22,324 nucleotides of DNA from a virus: the IMG/VR virus record IMGVR_UViG_3300048883_000494, positions 1 to 22,324 of that record, one strand, 5' to 3'. The first letter of the stretch is position 1, and every line of letters begins with the position of its first letter. Position numbers and translations under genes: made by a program. The notes under the pieces were generated by a model. It was not told the origin of the DNA and searched no databases. It worked only from the letters and a program-made list of their open reading frames with translations. Positions 6,948 to 14,459 of this stretch are shown piece by piece.

Positions 6948-7432
6948 ACGACAAAAGATACAATATGATTAATCGTAGGAATGCTGTAAAACTTGGACTC
7001 TCTCCTCTTTTACTCCTTTTTGCTGGAGCGAAAGCCGTAGCTAAGGTAGAACAACCCAGATGGGATATTGTCGCCAGAGCTATGGAAGTTATGAAAGAGG
7101 GGGTCAAAGTAGATCCTGTAGTATATTATACGTCACATAGTGGTCAAAAGGTTACGTGCTATAGGACAAATATTGGTAAGCCGTTCAGTAGAATTTGGAT
7201 TGCTAAAAGATATTACGATGTAGATCCAATTGAACATCATGTTTTATCATATCGAGCAACGAAAAAAGTGATTGATGATATAAAAGAAACTGAACATTAC
7301 GCTGTAAACGACAAAAAATTTGATCATAAGACCATCTACACATACTATTACTCTGGAAGCTTTGTTGGTCCAGAGAGATCTGTGTGTGTTATATGGGGTC
7401 AACCAATAATTAAATATGATTCTACTCCGTGA
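6944..7432 (+). CDS. Tat-signal protein of unknown function inside the polymerase locus
   Basis: A 162-residue protein starting at an ATGA overlap with the exonuclease; an in-frame ATG at 6965 (MINRRN) is an alternative start. Neither has a strong ribosome site, so translation may be coupled. It has twin arginines (Arg11-Arg12 in NRRNAVKLG), a hydrophobic stretch SPLLLLFAGAKA (20-31) and an Ala-X-Ala site near 29-33, a credible Tat export signal. The mature part is about 130 residues, rich in Lys, Tyr and His, and I recognise no domain; it has a single Cys in TCYRTN and another in SVCVIWG. Why an exported protein is encoded between two polymerase halves is unclear. It may be a later insertion or may belong with the exported cassette upstream. 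Confidence 0.8.
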   Translation: MNDKRYNMINRRNAVKLGLSPLLLLFAGAKAVAKVEQPRWDIVARAMEVMKEGVKVDPVVYYTSHSGQKVTCYRTNIGKPFSRIWIAKRYYDVDPIEHHVLSYRATKKVIDDIKETEHYAVNDKKFDHKTIYTYYYSGSFVGPERSVCVIWGQPIIKYDSTP

Positions 7433-7495
7433 AGTTCTGTAAGCTGTTTTACGACAGTATACATGAGGGTTTAATATCAAAATTGGAAAAAGATA

Positions 7496-9052
7496 ATGAT
7501 TGATTATAAAGATAAGAAAACTTGGGATTTATTTAAGGACGGCAAGACAAAGGGCATCTTCCAGTTAGAAAGTAATCTAGGTAGGAACTGGTCTAAAAAA
7601 TTAGAACCTTCTAATCTAGAAGAATTAGCCGCGCTGATTGCGCTAATCCGACCGGGTTGCCTAAAGGCTATCATTGATGGCAAGTCCATGACCCAAAGGT
7701 TTGTTGATAGAAAACATAAGAATGAAGAAGTTACCTATCTGCATGACGCCTTAGAGGATATTCTAAAGCCCACCTATGGAGTACTTGTTTATCAAGAGCA
7801 GTCTATGCGTATAGCGCAGAAGTTAGCTGGTTTTGACCTAAAAAAAGCCGATGATCTTCGTAAGGCTATCGGAAAGAAGAAGGCAGAACTTATGGCTTTT
7901 ATTCGTGGTGACTTTATTACTGGCTGTAAAGAGGTTGGCTTAGTTGACGAAGACACAGCCTCTGAGATCTTTGGTTGGATCGAGAAATCTTCTAGGTACT
8001 CCTTCAATAAGTCTCACGCAGTAGCCTACGCGGTTGACTCTTACTGGTCCGCTTGGTATAAAGCGAATCATACGAACGCATTTTTCCTATCCTACCTGTT
8101 CTACGCAAACGAAAAACAAGATCCCCACCAAGAAATATATGAACTAGTGTCGGAAGCTAAATTGTTTGACATAGAAGTAAAAATTCCCAAGCTTTCTTCT
8201 CATAGCTTAAAGTTTAATATTAAACCTGATGGTATATACTTTGGCATCAAGGATATCAAATGTTTAACAGGAGTCACTGGCGATAAGGTTTGTGTTGGAA
8301 TCAAAGATTCCGAAGATGAGGCTGATAAATGTGCGTCTGAGTTTACTTGGATGGACACTCTAGTATATTTATCTCCAAGAATTAATGCTACGGCATTCAA
8401 GGCTCTATGCTCTATTGGATTTTTCTCTACCAAATCTACAAACGTATCTCGGAATAGAGCTTTGTATGAGTATTTGATTTTTAGAGAACTAACAAAAGCA
8501 GAAGCAAACTGGGTTCAGAGATGGTATCCAGAAAAACTATGGGATAGCTTATATGAATGCTTGCAGGAACTTGCTCCTACTAAAAAAATGGGCGGAGGAA
8601 CCAGCAAGGTAGGAAGAATGCAGATTATACACAACGAGGCCGAAATGCTTCAAAATCCACCGTATGACTTGTCGGACGATCCCACTTGGATTATTGAACA
8701 AGAGACAAAATTTTTAGGTTGTCCAATTTCTTTGTCTAGAATTGACGCGGTAGATACATCCATTGCCAACAGTACATGTAAAGATATCCTTAGCGGTAAA
8801 AGAGGAAAAGATATTTGCATAGTGGCCAATGTGAATAGATTAGTGAATCACACAGTTAAAAAGGGAGAATCCAAAGGAAAGCTCATGTCTTTCCTTACGA
8901 TTGAAGACCAAACCTGCTCCCTAGACAGCGTGGTGGTCTTCCCAAGGGCAAGAAGCCAATATCAATTTATTTTATATGAAGGAAATAATCTTATGCTATG
9001 CGGGGAAGTACAGAAGGATTCATTTATTGTTAACAAAATTCATGAAATATAA
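7496..9052 (+). CDS. dnaE: DNA polymerase III alpha subunit, C-terminal half (fingers, HhH, OB)
   Basis: A 518-residue fragment continuing the C-family polymerase. It opens shortly before the fingers motif GIFQLES (20-26), then IRPG (51-54), YGVLVYQEQ (94-102), KAIGKK (123-128) and SFNKSHAVAYA (169-179), all typical of DnaE. Residues about 290-312 look like the helix-hairpin-helix (INATAFKALCSIGFFS), and 437-512 like the OB fold (FLTIEDQTCSLDSVVVF). The N- and C-halves join with almost no missing sequence; together they total 1063 residues against about 1160 in E. coli. There is no intein or Cys/Ser extein junction. The ATG at 7496 has only a weak GGAAAAAG site, and the frame is closed by a stop at 7472-7474. 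A weak promoter-like pair (TTTACG, TTTAAT) lies at 7448-7475. Confidence 0.93.
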   Translation: MIDYKDKKTWDLFKDGKTKGIFQLESNLGRNWSKKLEPSNLEELAALIALIRPGCLKAIIDGKSMTQRFVDRKHKNEEVTYLHDALEDILKPTYGVLVYQEQSMRIAQKLAGFDLKKADDLRKAIGKKKAELMAFIRGDFITGCKEVGLVDEDTASEIFGWIEKSSRYSFNKSHAVAYAVDSYWSAWYKANHTNAFFLSYLFYANEKQDPHQEIYELVSEAKLFDIEVKIPKLSSHSLKFNIKPDGIYFGIKDIKCLTGVTGDKVCVGIKDSEDEADKCASEFTWMDTLVYLSPRINATAFKALCSIGFFSTKSTNVSRNRALYEYLIFRELTKAEANWVQRWYPEKLWDSLYECLQELAPTKKMGGGTSKVGRMQIIHNEAEMLQNPPYDLSDDPTWIIEQETKFLGCPISLSRIDAVDTSIANSTCKDILSGKRGKDICIVANVNRLVNHTVKKGESKGKLMSFLTIEDQTCSLDSVVVFPRARSQYQFILYEGNNLMLCGEVQKDSFIVNKIHEI

Positions 9053-9057
9053 TTGGA

Positions 9058-9086
9058 TTTTTGTAACCTTCATACTATTATATAAT
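9058..9086 (+). promoter_or_regulatory. Possible promoter upstream of SSB
   Basis: A perfect -10 hexamer TATAAT at 9081-9086 lies in the 69-base gap before the SSB gene. At 17 bases spacing the -35 is a poor TTTTTG (9058-9063); TTGTAA (9061-9066) is better but only 14 bases away. It could give separate SSB and glycan-operon expression. The AT-rich context makes chance likely. Confidence 0.35.
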
Positions 9087-9121
9087 ATGTATCGAACTAG
9101 GGGTTCAAGACTGGAGGGAAG

Positions 9122-9439
9122 ATGAACAATTGTACATTTACTGGATATTTGACCGAAGACCCTCAAATAGAAAATGACGACGGTCCAAGTTGTTGTCTTT
9201 TTAAGATGGTTACTTACGAATATCGTAAAAACAGGAGTGGGGAGAAGAAAAGATATCCTACCATTCTTAGTTTTGAAGCTTGGCACACGGGCGCAGACGC
9301 TATTGCTAAATTAGCAAAAAAAGGAACTAAGATGACGATCTATTCCTCCGCTAGAAATGGCCAATTTAAAACAGATTCGATTGACGACGTGATTTTTAGA
9401 GTAAACGAATTTGACTTTGGATGCTTGGACAAGGAATAA
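9122..9439 (+). CDS. ssb: Single-stranded DNA-binding protein (SSB-like OB fold)
   Basis: A 105-residue protein with the SSB pattern: NCTFTGYLTEDPQIE at the start, CLFKMVTYEYRKNRSGEKKR with its basic strand pair (about 22-41), FEAWHTGADAIAKLAKKGTK (53-72), and a final strand FRVNEFDF. It should coat single-stranded DNA at the replication fork used by the divided polymerase just upstream. It lacks the Gly/Pro-rich linker and the acidic DDDIPF-type tip through which bacterial SSBs recruit partners; it ends GCLDKE. A strong GGAGGG site precedes the ATG. It stands between the polymerase and the glycosyltransferase operon, ending one base before the first transferase start. Confidence 0.85.
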   Translation: MNNCTFTGYLTEDPQIENDDGPSCCLFKMVTYEYRKNRSGEKKRYPTILSFEAWHTGADAIAKLAKKGTKMTIYSSARNGQFKTDSIDDVIFRVNEFDFGCLDKE

Positions 9440-9440
9440 T

Positions 9441-11123
9441 ATGAGAAAAAAACGAATTCTATTTTGTAGCGAGGCCACTTTTCTGAATACTGGCTACGCT
9501 ACATATACAAGGGAAATTCTAAATTATTTACAGAGTACTGACAAATACGAATTGGCAGAGATGTCCTCTTACGGACAAAGAAATGACCCCAGAGCAGCCA
9601 ATATACCGTGGAAATATTATGGTGTAGCACCAAATACCGACTGTGAGCCAAAAGCCCCCGAAGAAGAAGTCAATGCCTATAACTCGTCTGGTACTAATCA
9701 GTTTGGAGAATGGATATTTGAACATGTTTGTTTAGACTTCATGCCAGATATCGTATGTGATATCCGCGATTTCTGGATGCTTGAATTTGCGGAGAGATCT
9801 CCATTTCGACCATATTTTAAATGGGCCGTGATGCCAACGGTTGACGCCAAGCCTCAAGCTAGGCAGTGGATAGCAAGCTACGAATCCGCAGATGCCTGCT
9901 TTACATATTCTGATTGGGCGGGCAAAATTCTAGAAGATCAATCTGGCGGCAAAATCAATTATCTTGGTAGCGCCCCTCCCTCTGCACATCCGGCGTACCA
10001 ACCCATTCCCGATAAGAAAGCTCACAAGATATCAATGGGGGTTGATCCAGAATATAAAATCATTGGAACAGTAATGCGTAATCAAAGACGTAAACTGTAT
10101 CCAGATTTATTCGAGGCTTTCAAGAAATTTTTAACAAAATCAGAGGATAAAAAGTATTATCTATACTGCCATACCTCATATCCTGACTTAGGCTGGGACA
10201 TTCCAGAGTTGATACAAGAGTACGGTCTTGCCTCACACGTTCTGTTCACATACATTTGTCCCGAAACCAAACAGCCTTTTCCATCTCTCTTTAATGGAGC
10301 GGTTGCACAATCGCCCTTCACTGGCAGGTGGGGATCGACACTATCAAATGTCAAAAACGGAGCATCCTACGAAGATCTATCTAGAATTATTAATTTATTT
10401 GATCTTTATACTCAATATGCTAACTGTGAGGGATTTGGCTTACCACAAGTAGAAGCGGCAGCATGTGGAGTTCCTGTCTGTGGCACGGACTACTCTGCGA
10501 TGGAAAGCGTACTTAGAAAGCTAGAAGGTTATCCCATTAAACCAGCGGCTTTGTACAAAGAATTGGAAACTGGCTGTCTCAGGGCCGTTCCAGATAATGA
10601 AGAGGCTGCTAACTATTTCTTGGACTTTTTTGCTAATACGGAAGAAGAAAGATTGGCCCAAGGAAATAGGACGAGAGAAAATTTTGAGAAATATTATCAA
10701 TGGCACCTTAGTGGTAGTCAGTGGGAAAAATATTTTGACAGCATAGAAATTCATCCCGTTCAGCAAACTTGGGCGTCTCCGCCCAAAATACACCAACCCG
10801 CAGAAAAGCCCAAGGACATGCCCCCAAATATAAACTCCAATCACCTATCCAGATGGTTGATCGTAAATGTGTTGGGCGATCAATCCAAAATTAACACATA
10901 TTTTGAGTCAAGAATGACCCGAGACCTGTTATACAAAACCGCTACAGCTTCAACCGGGGGTATGTATTTCAATGAGTCATCTGCCGCATTTGACGGAGTC
11001 CATCATAGAGTTCCATTTAATTTTGATATAGCCTACGATCAAATGTCCTCACAGTGTATGAGAAGGAACCACTGGGAAGAAAAAAGAGTTTCACTTATGA
11101 AACAAAGGGGTTTGATCCAATGA
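9441..11123 (+). CDS. GT4-like glycosyltransferase with C-terminal extension
   Basis: A 560-residue GT-B fold transferase, first gene of the glycan operon. The N-terminal acceptor domain starts ILFCSEATFLNTGYATYTRE, and the donor-binding signature CEGFGLPQVEAAACGVPV is at 329-346. Residues 271-307 (TYICPETKQPFP to NVKNG) occupy the place where I recall related phage transferases carrying a four-Cys zinc knuckle; here one Cys remains. After the GT core a Pro-rich linker (about 455-470) leads to a 90-residue tail (WLIVNVLGDQ, ASTGGMYFNESSAAFD) of unknown role. ATG 9441 follows AAGGAATAAT; the frame extends 30 bases upstream inside ssb without a ribosome site. It probably uses a nucleotide sugar in the cytoplasm; donor and acceptor are unknown. 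Confidence 0.88.
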   Translation: MRKKRILFCSEATFLNTGYATYTREILNYLQSTDKYELAEMSSYGQRNDPRAANIPWKYYGVAPNTDCEPKAPEEEVNAYNSSGTNQFGEWIFEHVCLDFMPDIVCDIRDFWMLEFAERSPFRPYFKWAVMPTVDAKPQARQWIASYESADACFTYSDWAGKILEDQSGGKINYLGSAPPSAHPAYQPIPDKKAHKISMGVDPEYKIIGTVMRNQRRKLYPDLFEAFKKFLTKSEDKKYYLYCHTSYPDLGWDIPELIQEYGLASHVLFTYICPETKQPFPSLFNGAVAQSPFTGRWGSTLSNVKNGASYEDLSRIINLFDLYTQYANCEGFGLPQVEAAACGVPVCGTDYSAMESVLRKLEGYPIKPAALYKELETGCLRAVPDNEEAANYFLDFFANTEEERLAQGNRTRENFEKYYQWHLSGSQWEKYFDSIEIHPVQQTWASPPKIHQPAEKPKDMPPNINSNHLSRWLIVNVLGDQSKINTYFESRMTRDLLYKTATASTGGMYFNESSAAFDGVHHRVPFNFDIAYDQMSSQCMRRNHWEEKRVSLMKQRGLIQ

Positions 11124-12271
11124 AAGTATTGTATATAGGACATTATAAAGAGTTCGGTGGTTGGGCGCAGGCTGCTACTGATCAAATATTAGCACTTGAC
11201 ACCGTTGGAATAGATGTTGTGTGTCGAAATGTTACGTTGACTAGAGACAAGCAAGACGTTCACCCCAAGTTGTTAGAGTTAGAACAGAAAGACTCATCTA
11301 ATTGTGATTTCTGTATTCAACACGTATTGCCGCACCACCTTGTAGGAACCAAAGCTTTTAAGAAGAACATAGCGTTTTTAGAAGCAGAGTCTGATAGCAT
11401 AAAACAATTGGCTTGGTTTGAATGTTTAAAACAAATGGATGAAGTTTGGGTTCCGAATGAAGATTTGTTAAATTCTTTGATTAACGATGCGTCACAAGAG
11501 GGGTGGCAGATTTCCGCCAAGCTGGTCCATCACGCAACAGACATCGAAAAGTATAAAAAACAGTATGAAAATATGAGCATACCCCAAGCAAATGATTCTT
11601 TTAAATTCTATTACGCCGGAGACTTTAACGATAGAAAAAACCTAGAGTGTATATCTAGTTGTTTTCACAGTGAATTTGATAGGTCAGAAGACGCCGTTCT
11701 AATTATTAAAACCAGAAAATTTGGGAAATCAAGTGAAGAAACAAAGGCTGAACTAGACAACAAATTTTCCCATGTTAAACACCTTCTGCGAATTTATTCT
11801 TCCTTAGATCAATACAAACAAGATATTGTTATAGCTGAGGAGATAACCATAGAACAAATGTACGCACTTCATAATTATTGCGATTGCTTTCTATGTCCAT
11901 CTCATGGAGAGGCTTGGTCTATACCCTCTGTTGATGCTATGGCGTTTGGCAATACACCAATATGCAGCAATTTTGGGGGTCCAAAAGAATTCATCACTGA
12001 GGATGAAAATACGGGTAAATTAATTGACGGTCACTTTGCAGTTTGTAAATGTTCTGACGCGGCTTTTCCAGACATTTTTACAGCACGAGAGTATTGGTTT
12101 CAACCCTGTGAAAAACAAATTAGACAACAAATGAGAAAGTACTATGAAAGTTATAAGAAGAACCCGATAGTACATAAACAAAAGGCTAGGGCCGCTGGCT
12201 TGAACAGCGTTGCTAGATTCTCCCACGAGAATATTGGAAAACGAATGTTGGAGATACTAAATGAGTCATAG
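11120..12271 (+). CDS. GT4-like glycosyltransferase
   Basis: A 383-residue GT-B transferase. The N-terminus VLYIGHYKEFGGWAQAA (3-19) carries the acceptor-domain Gly-rich turn, YYAGDFNDRKNL (164-175) starts the donor domain, and SHGEAWSIPSVDAMAFGNTP (261-280) is the GT4 donor-binding signature (E-x7-E-like pattern with the second Glu replaced by Asp). Translation starts at an ATG sharing ATGA with the previous stop, with AAAGGGG about 10 bases upstream; the open frame before 11120 lies inside the upstream gene and is ignored. This coupled arrangement suggests that consecutive transferases are made in fixed proportion. The sugar transferred cannot be deduced. Confidence 0.88.
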   Translation: MKVLYIGHYKEFGGWAQAATDQILALDTVGIDVVCRNVTLTRDKQDVHPKLLELEQKDSSNCDFCIQHVLPHHLVGTKAFKKNIAFLEAESDSIKQLAWFECLKQMDEVWVPNEDLLNSLINDASQEGWQISAKLVHHATDIEKYKKQYENMSIPQANDSFKFYYAGDFNDRKNLECISSCFHSEFDRSEDAVLIIKTRKFGKSSEETKAELDNKFSHVKHLLRIYSSLDQYKQDIVIAEEITIEQMYALHNYCDCFLCPSHGEAWSIPSVDAMAFGNTPICSNFGGPKEFITEDENTGKLIDGHFAVCKCSDAAFPDIFTAREYWFQPCEKQIRQQMRKYYESYKKNPIVHKQKARAAGLNSVARFSHENIGKRMLEILNES

Positions 12272-13253
12272 AACATTATCAATAATAAACAAAGCGATTC
12301 ACGGTAACACTAAAGACAAATACAATATATTAACTTTTGATACTCACGAAAGATATCAAACTCAGTTGTGCAAAACTGGGCACAACTTCTATTCTTTTAG
12401 ATACGACGATTGTAAGGAATGGGACGAGACATATGCAAAAAAACCTAAGAATTATTACACTATGCCCAAAAACTCGGTTATGTCGGGAATCCAATTCGAC
12501 GCAATACTAAGTCAAAGTAAGTTCGGTCAGTTCCAAGTGGCTAGTCAAATAAATAATAGTTTTGGCCTGCCACTCATATCATTAGAACATACCCTGCCTA
12601 TCCCAAGTTGGCCAGAGTCTCAATTGGAGACATTTAAGAATTTAATTGGAGACATGAATATCTTTATATCAGAATATTCAACTAAACAGTGGGGCATGAA
12701 CTGTGACAACGGTGTCGTTCATCACTCTGTTGATTCAGAATTATTCAAACCACGAGACATAGAAAGGCAACCCGTGGTTCTTAGCGTTGTAAACGATTTT
12801 GTTAACAGAGATTATTGCTGCAATTATAGTGGCTGGAAGAGAATTACTGAGGGGATTGAAGTAAGACTAGTAGGCAATACAGAAGGATTATCCGAACCAG
12901 CCAAGTCAACCGACGATCTTGTCAACGAGTATTGCTCCGCTCAGGTATTCTTAAATACTTCAACGATTAGTCCGGTTCCCACGTCTCTGTTGGAGGCTAT
13001 GTCCTGTGGCTGTGCGGTAGTAACAACGGCTACATGTATGATACCAGAGATTATAGAAAACGGTGTAAATGGATTTATGTCAAATGATGAAAAAGAATTA
13101 AAGCAATTCATTGATCAATTACTTGGCGATAAAGATCTTAGGAACAAGATGGGAGAAGCTGCACGACAAACAACGCTTGATCAATTTTCTGAGGAAAAAT
13201 TTATTAATAACTGGAACACAATATTTGACAAGGCTTGTGAGGTTCAAAAATGA
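12261..13253 (+). CDS. GT4-like glycosyltransferase
   Basis: A 330-residue GT-B protein, somewhat short for the family. The N-terminal domain is divergent (YNILTFDTHERYQTQL, 21-36). The interdomain VHHSVDSELFKP (153-164) is the common start of the donor domain, and SPVPTSLLEAMSCGCAVVTT (236-255) with IPEIIENGVNGF is the classic GT4 nucleotide-sugar site. The ATG lies 11 bases inside the end of the preceding transferase and has GGAGA at a good distance. It ends in an ATGA overlap with the methyltransferase-like gene. It is probably one of several sequential enzymes building the same glycan. Confidence 0.88.
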   Translation: MSHRTLSIINKAIHGNTKDKYNILTFDTHERYQTQLCKTGHNFYSFRYDDCKEWDETYAKKPKNYYTMPKNSVMSGIQFDAILSQSKFGQFQVASQINNSFGLPLISLEHTLPIPSWPESQLETFKNLIGDMNIFISEYSTKQWGMNCDNGVVHHSVDSELFKPRDIERQPVVLSVVNDFVNRDYCCNYSGWKRITEGIEVRLVGNTEGLSEPAKSTDDLVNEYCSAQVFLNTSTISPVPTSLLEAMSCGCAVVTTATCMIPEIIENGVNGFMSNDEKELKQFIDQLLGDKDLRNKMGEAARQTTLDQFSEEKFINNWNTIFDKACEVQK

Positions 13254-13666
13254 AAATACATGTGACAAGGATGGATCAAGAAACAGTAGAAAATTACGAC
13301 CACGTAGTAGTAAGTGACAACCATATTAATTTTTTAGATATTTCTGACAACGAATGTCAAGAAATTTTAGCTAACGATGTGTTAGACAATTTTTCAATAG
13401 ATAAAGTGGGCGAATGTATCACCAGCCTCGTTAACAAATTAAGGTTGGGAGGAACCCTTGTTGTGGGAGGAAAGGATGTAAGACTATTTGCGAAGGCCGT
13501 ATTAAATAACGGAATCAGTGAAATTGTAGCGTCTGAAATAGTAAATTCATGTCAATCAATGTCATCCATTAATGATGTTGTCCCGGTATTGCAACATTTA
13601 GGGTTGAAGATTATTAATACCAACGTTGCCGGTATTCATTATGAGGTAAAAGCTTCAAGGGGTTAA
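13250..13666 (+). CDS. Methyltransferase-like protein lacking the SAM-binding N-terminus
   Basis: A 138-residue protein resembling the second half of a class I methyltransferase. ILANDVLDNFSI (39-50) matches the usual shVLEH-type strand and helix, and LRLGGTLVVGG (64-74) matches the LkPGG segment. The Gly-rich motif I that binds S-adenosylmethionine is absent; the protein starts almost directly with VVVSDNHINFLDISDNE. It may be a non-catalytic partner, a degraded gene, or a family with a minimal fold. The start uses an ATGA overlap with the upstream transferase. No frameshifted N-terminal half was seen, because the preceding DNA is fully used by the GT gene. Confidence 0.7.
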   Translation: MKIHVTRMDQETVENYDHVVVSDNHINFLDISDNECQEILANDVLDNFSIDKVGECITSLVNKLRLGGTLVVGGKDVRLFAKAVLNNGISEIVASEIVNSCQSMSSINDVVPVLQHLGLKIINTNVAGIHYEVKASRG

Positions 13667-13667
13667 A

Positions 13668-14459
13668 ATGGATTGTCAAGATTGTGTTTTTTCAACTTAC
13701 AACGTAGACAAAACTAAGCAGGTGGGCTGCGAGGCTGGCAGGCTTGAAGTTCTAAAAGAAAAGGACATGGCAAAACCAGTTTTAGGGAAACCATATTACG
13801 AACTAAAACAATTCTGTAACATGTACAGAACCAAGGTGTGGGGGAATAAATTTGATGCAGAAGATTTAGTAGCTAGAGCTACACTCGAATCAATGTTAAC
13901 TTTTGGCATAGTGATAGAGATTGACTCAGAAAATATTGACCAACTAAACCAAACTTTAGACTCAATAAAGTCGATAGATTATCCTCAGAATAGGATCGGC
14001 ATAATTCTATCTAAACATGGTAATACTGCCAATGTTCAAAATTATGTTAATAAGGTTGTCGAGTTACAAGAACTGAATTTAAGATCAAGATTAGTCGTTC
14101 ATGGCGAGGTGGATATAGCCACAAGAGATAGAGACGCCTTCTACCCCTTAATAGTCACAAAGTATGGCTATCTTACTAAGATAAGGCCCGGATCAAAAAT
14201 TGATTGTCAATATTTTAATTTCATAAATTCCGAGGTAAATGATTCATTAAATAAGGTCGGCCTTTGTGAAGATTGCGATAACGGAGTATTAGCAATACAC
14301 TCGAAGGTGGTAAACAGCTCTTATCTAGATTTTGAGAATTTCGACTTAATGGCCGAAGAATTGAAAAAACACGGACGGGAACTTTCAAATCAGAGTACGT
14401 ATATAAAATATGAGAAAAAAAAACAGATTCATAACAAGCCCTCAAACAAAACAGGTTGA
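13668..14459 (+). CDS. Divergent GT-A-like protein with four N-terminal cysteines
   Basis: A 263-residue protein. The N-terminus has CxxC (Cys3, Cys6), then Cys21 and Cys50, in a layout (CQDCVFSTY, QVGCEAGRLE, FCNMYRTK) suited to a zinc or iron-sulphur site. From about residue 79 (FGIVIEIDSENIDQLNQTLD, then SIKSIDYP) it resembles the first strand and helix of family 2 transferases, but no DxD motif follows clearly. The C-terminal tail is Lys-rich. The start follows AAGGGG, 1 base after the previous stop. Its last 50 bases overlap the nucleotidyltransferase gene, and an A9 run in that overlap could shift ribosomes into it. It may be a degenerate or regulatory transferase; the function is uncertain. 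Confidence 0.75.
   Translation: MDCQDCVFSTYNVDKTKQVGCEAGRLEVLKEKDMAKPVLGKPYYELKQFCNMYRTKVWGNKFDAEDLVARATLESMLTFGIVIEIDSENIDQLNQTLDSIKSIDYPQNRIGIILSKHGNTANVQNYVNKVVELQELNLRSRLVVHGEVDIATRDRDAFYPLIVTKYGYLTKIRPGSKIDCQYFNFINSEVNDSLNKVGLCEDCDNGVLAIHSKVVNSSYLDFENFDLMAEELKKHGRELSNQSTYIKYEKKKQIHNKPSNKTG

Noticed and set aside
7433-7495. Terminator or promoter in the gap before the polymerase C-half
   Set aside because: A CTGT/ACAG pairing is too short and has no U-tract, and the TTTACG/TTTAAT pair is weak in AT-rich DNA, so neither is listed as a feature.
6283-7496. Intein or self-splicing intron explaining the divided polymerase
   Set aside because: The halves lack intein Cys/Ser junction residues and Hint-domain blocks, and the gap is filled by two translated-looking genes with overlaps. 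No intron core or homing endonuclease motif was recognised.
9087-9121. GGTTCAAG resembling a tRNA T-arm before ssb
   Set aside because: No acceptor, D or anticodon arms can be built around it; the local GAAC/GTTC pairing is only 4 bases.
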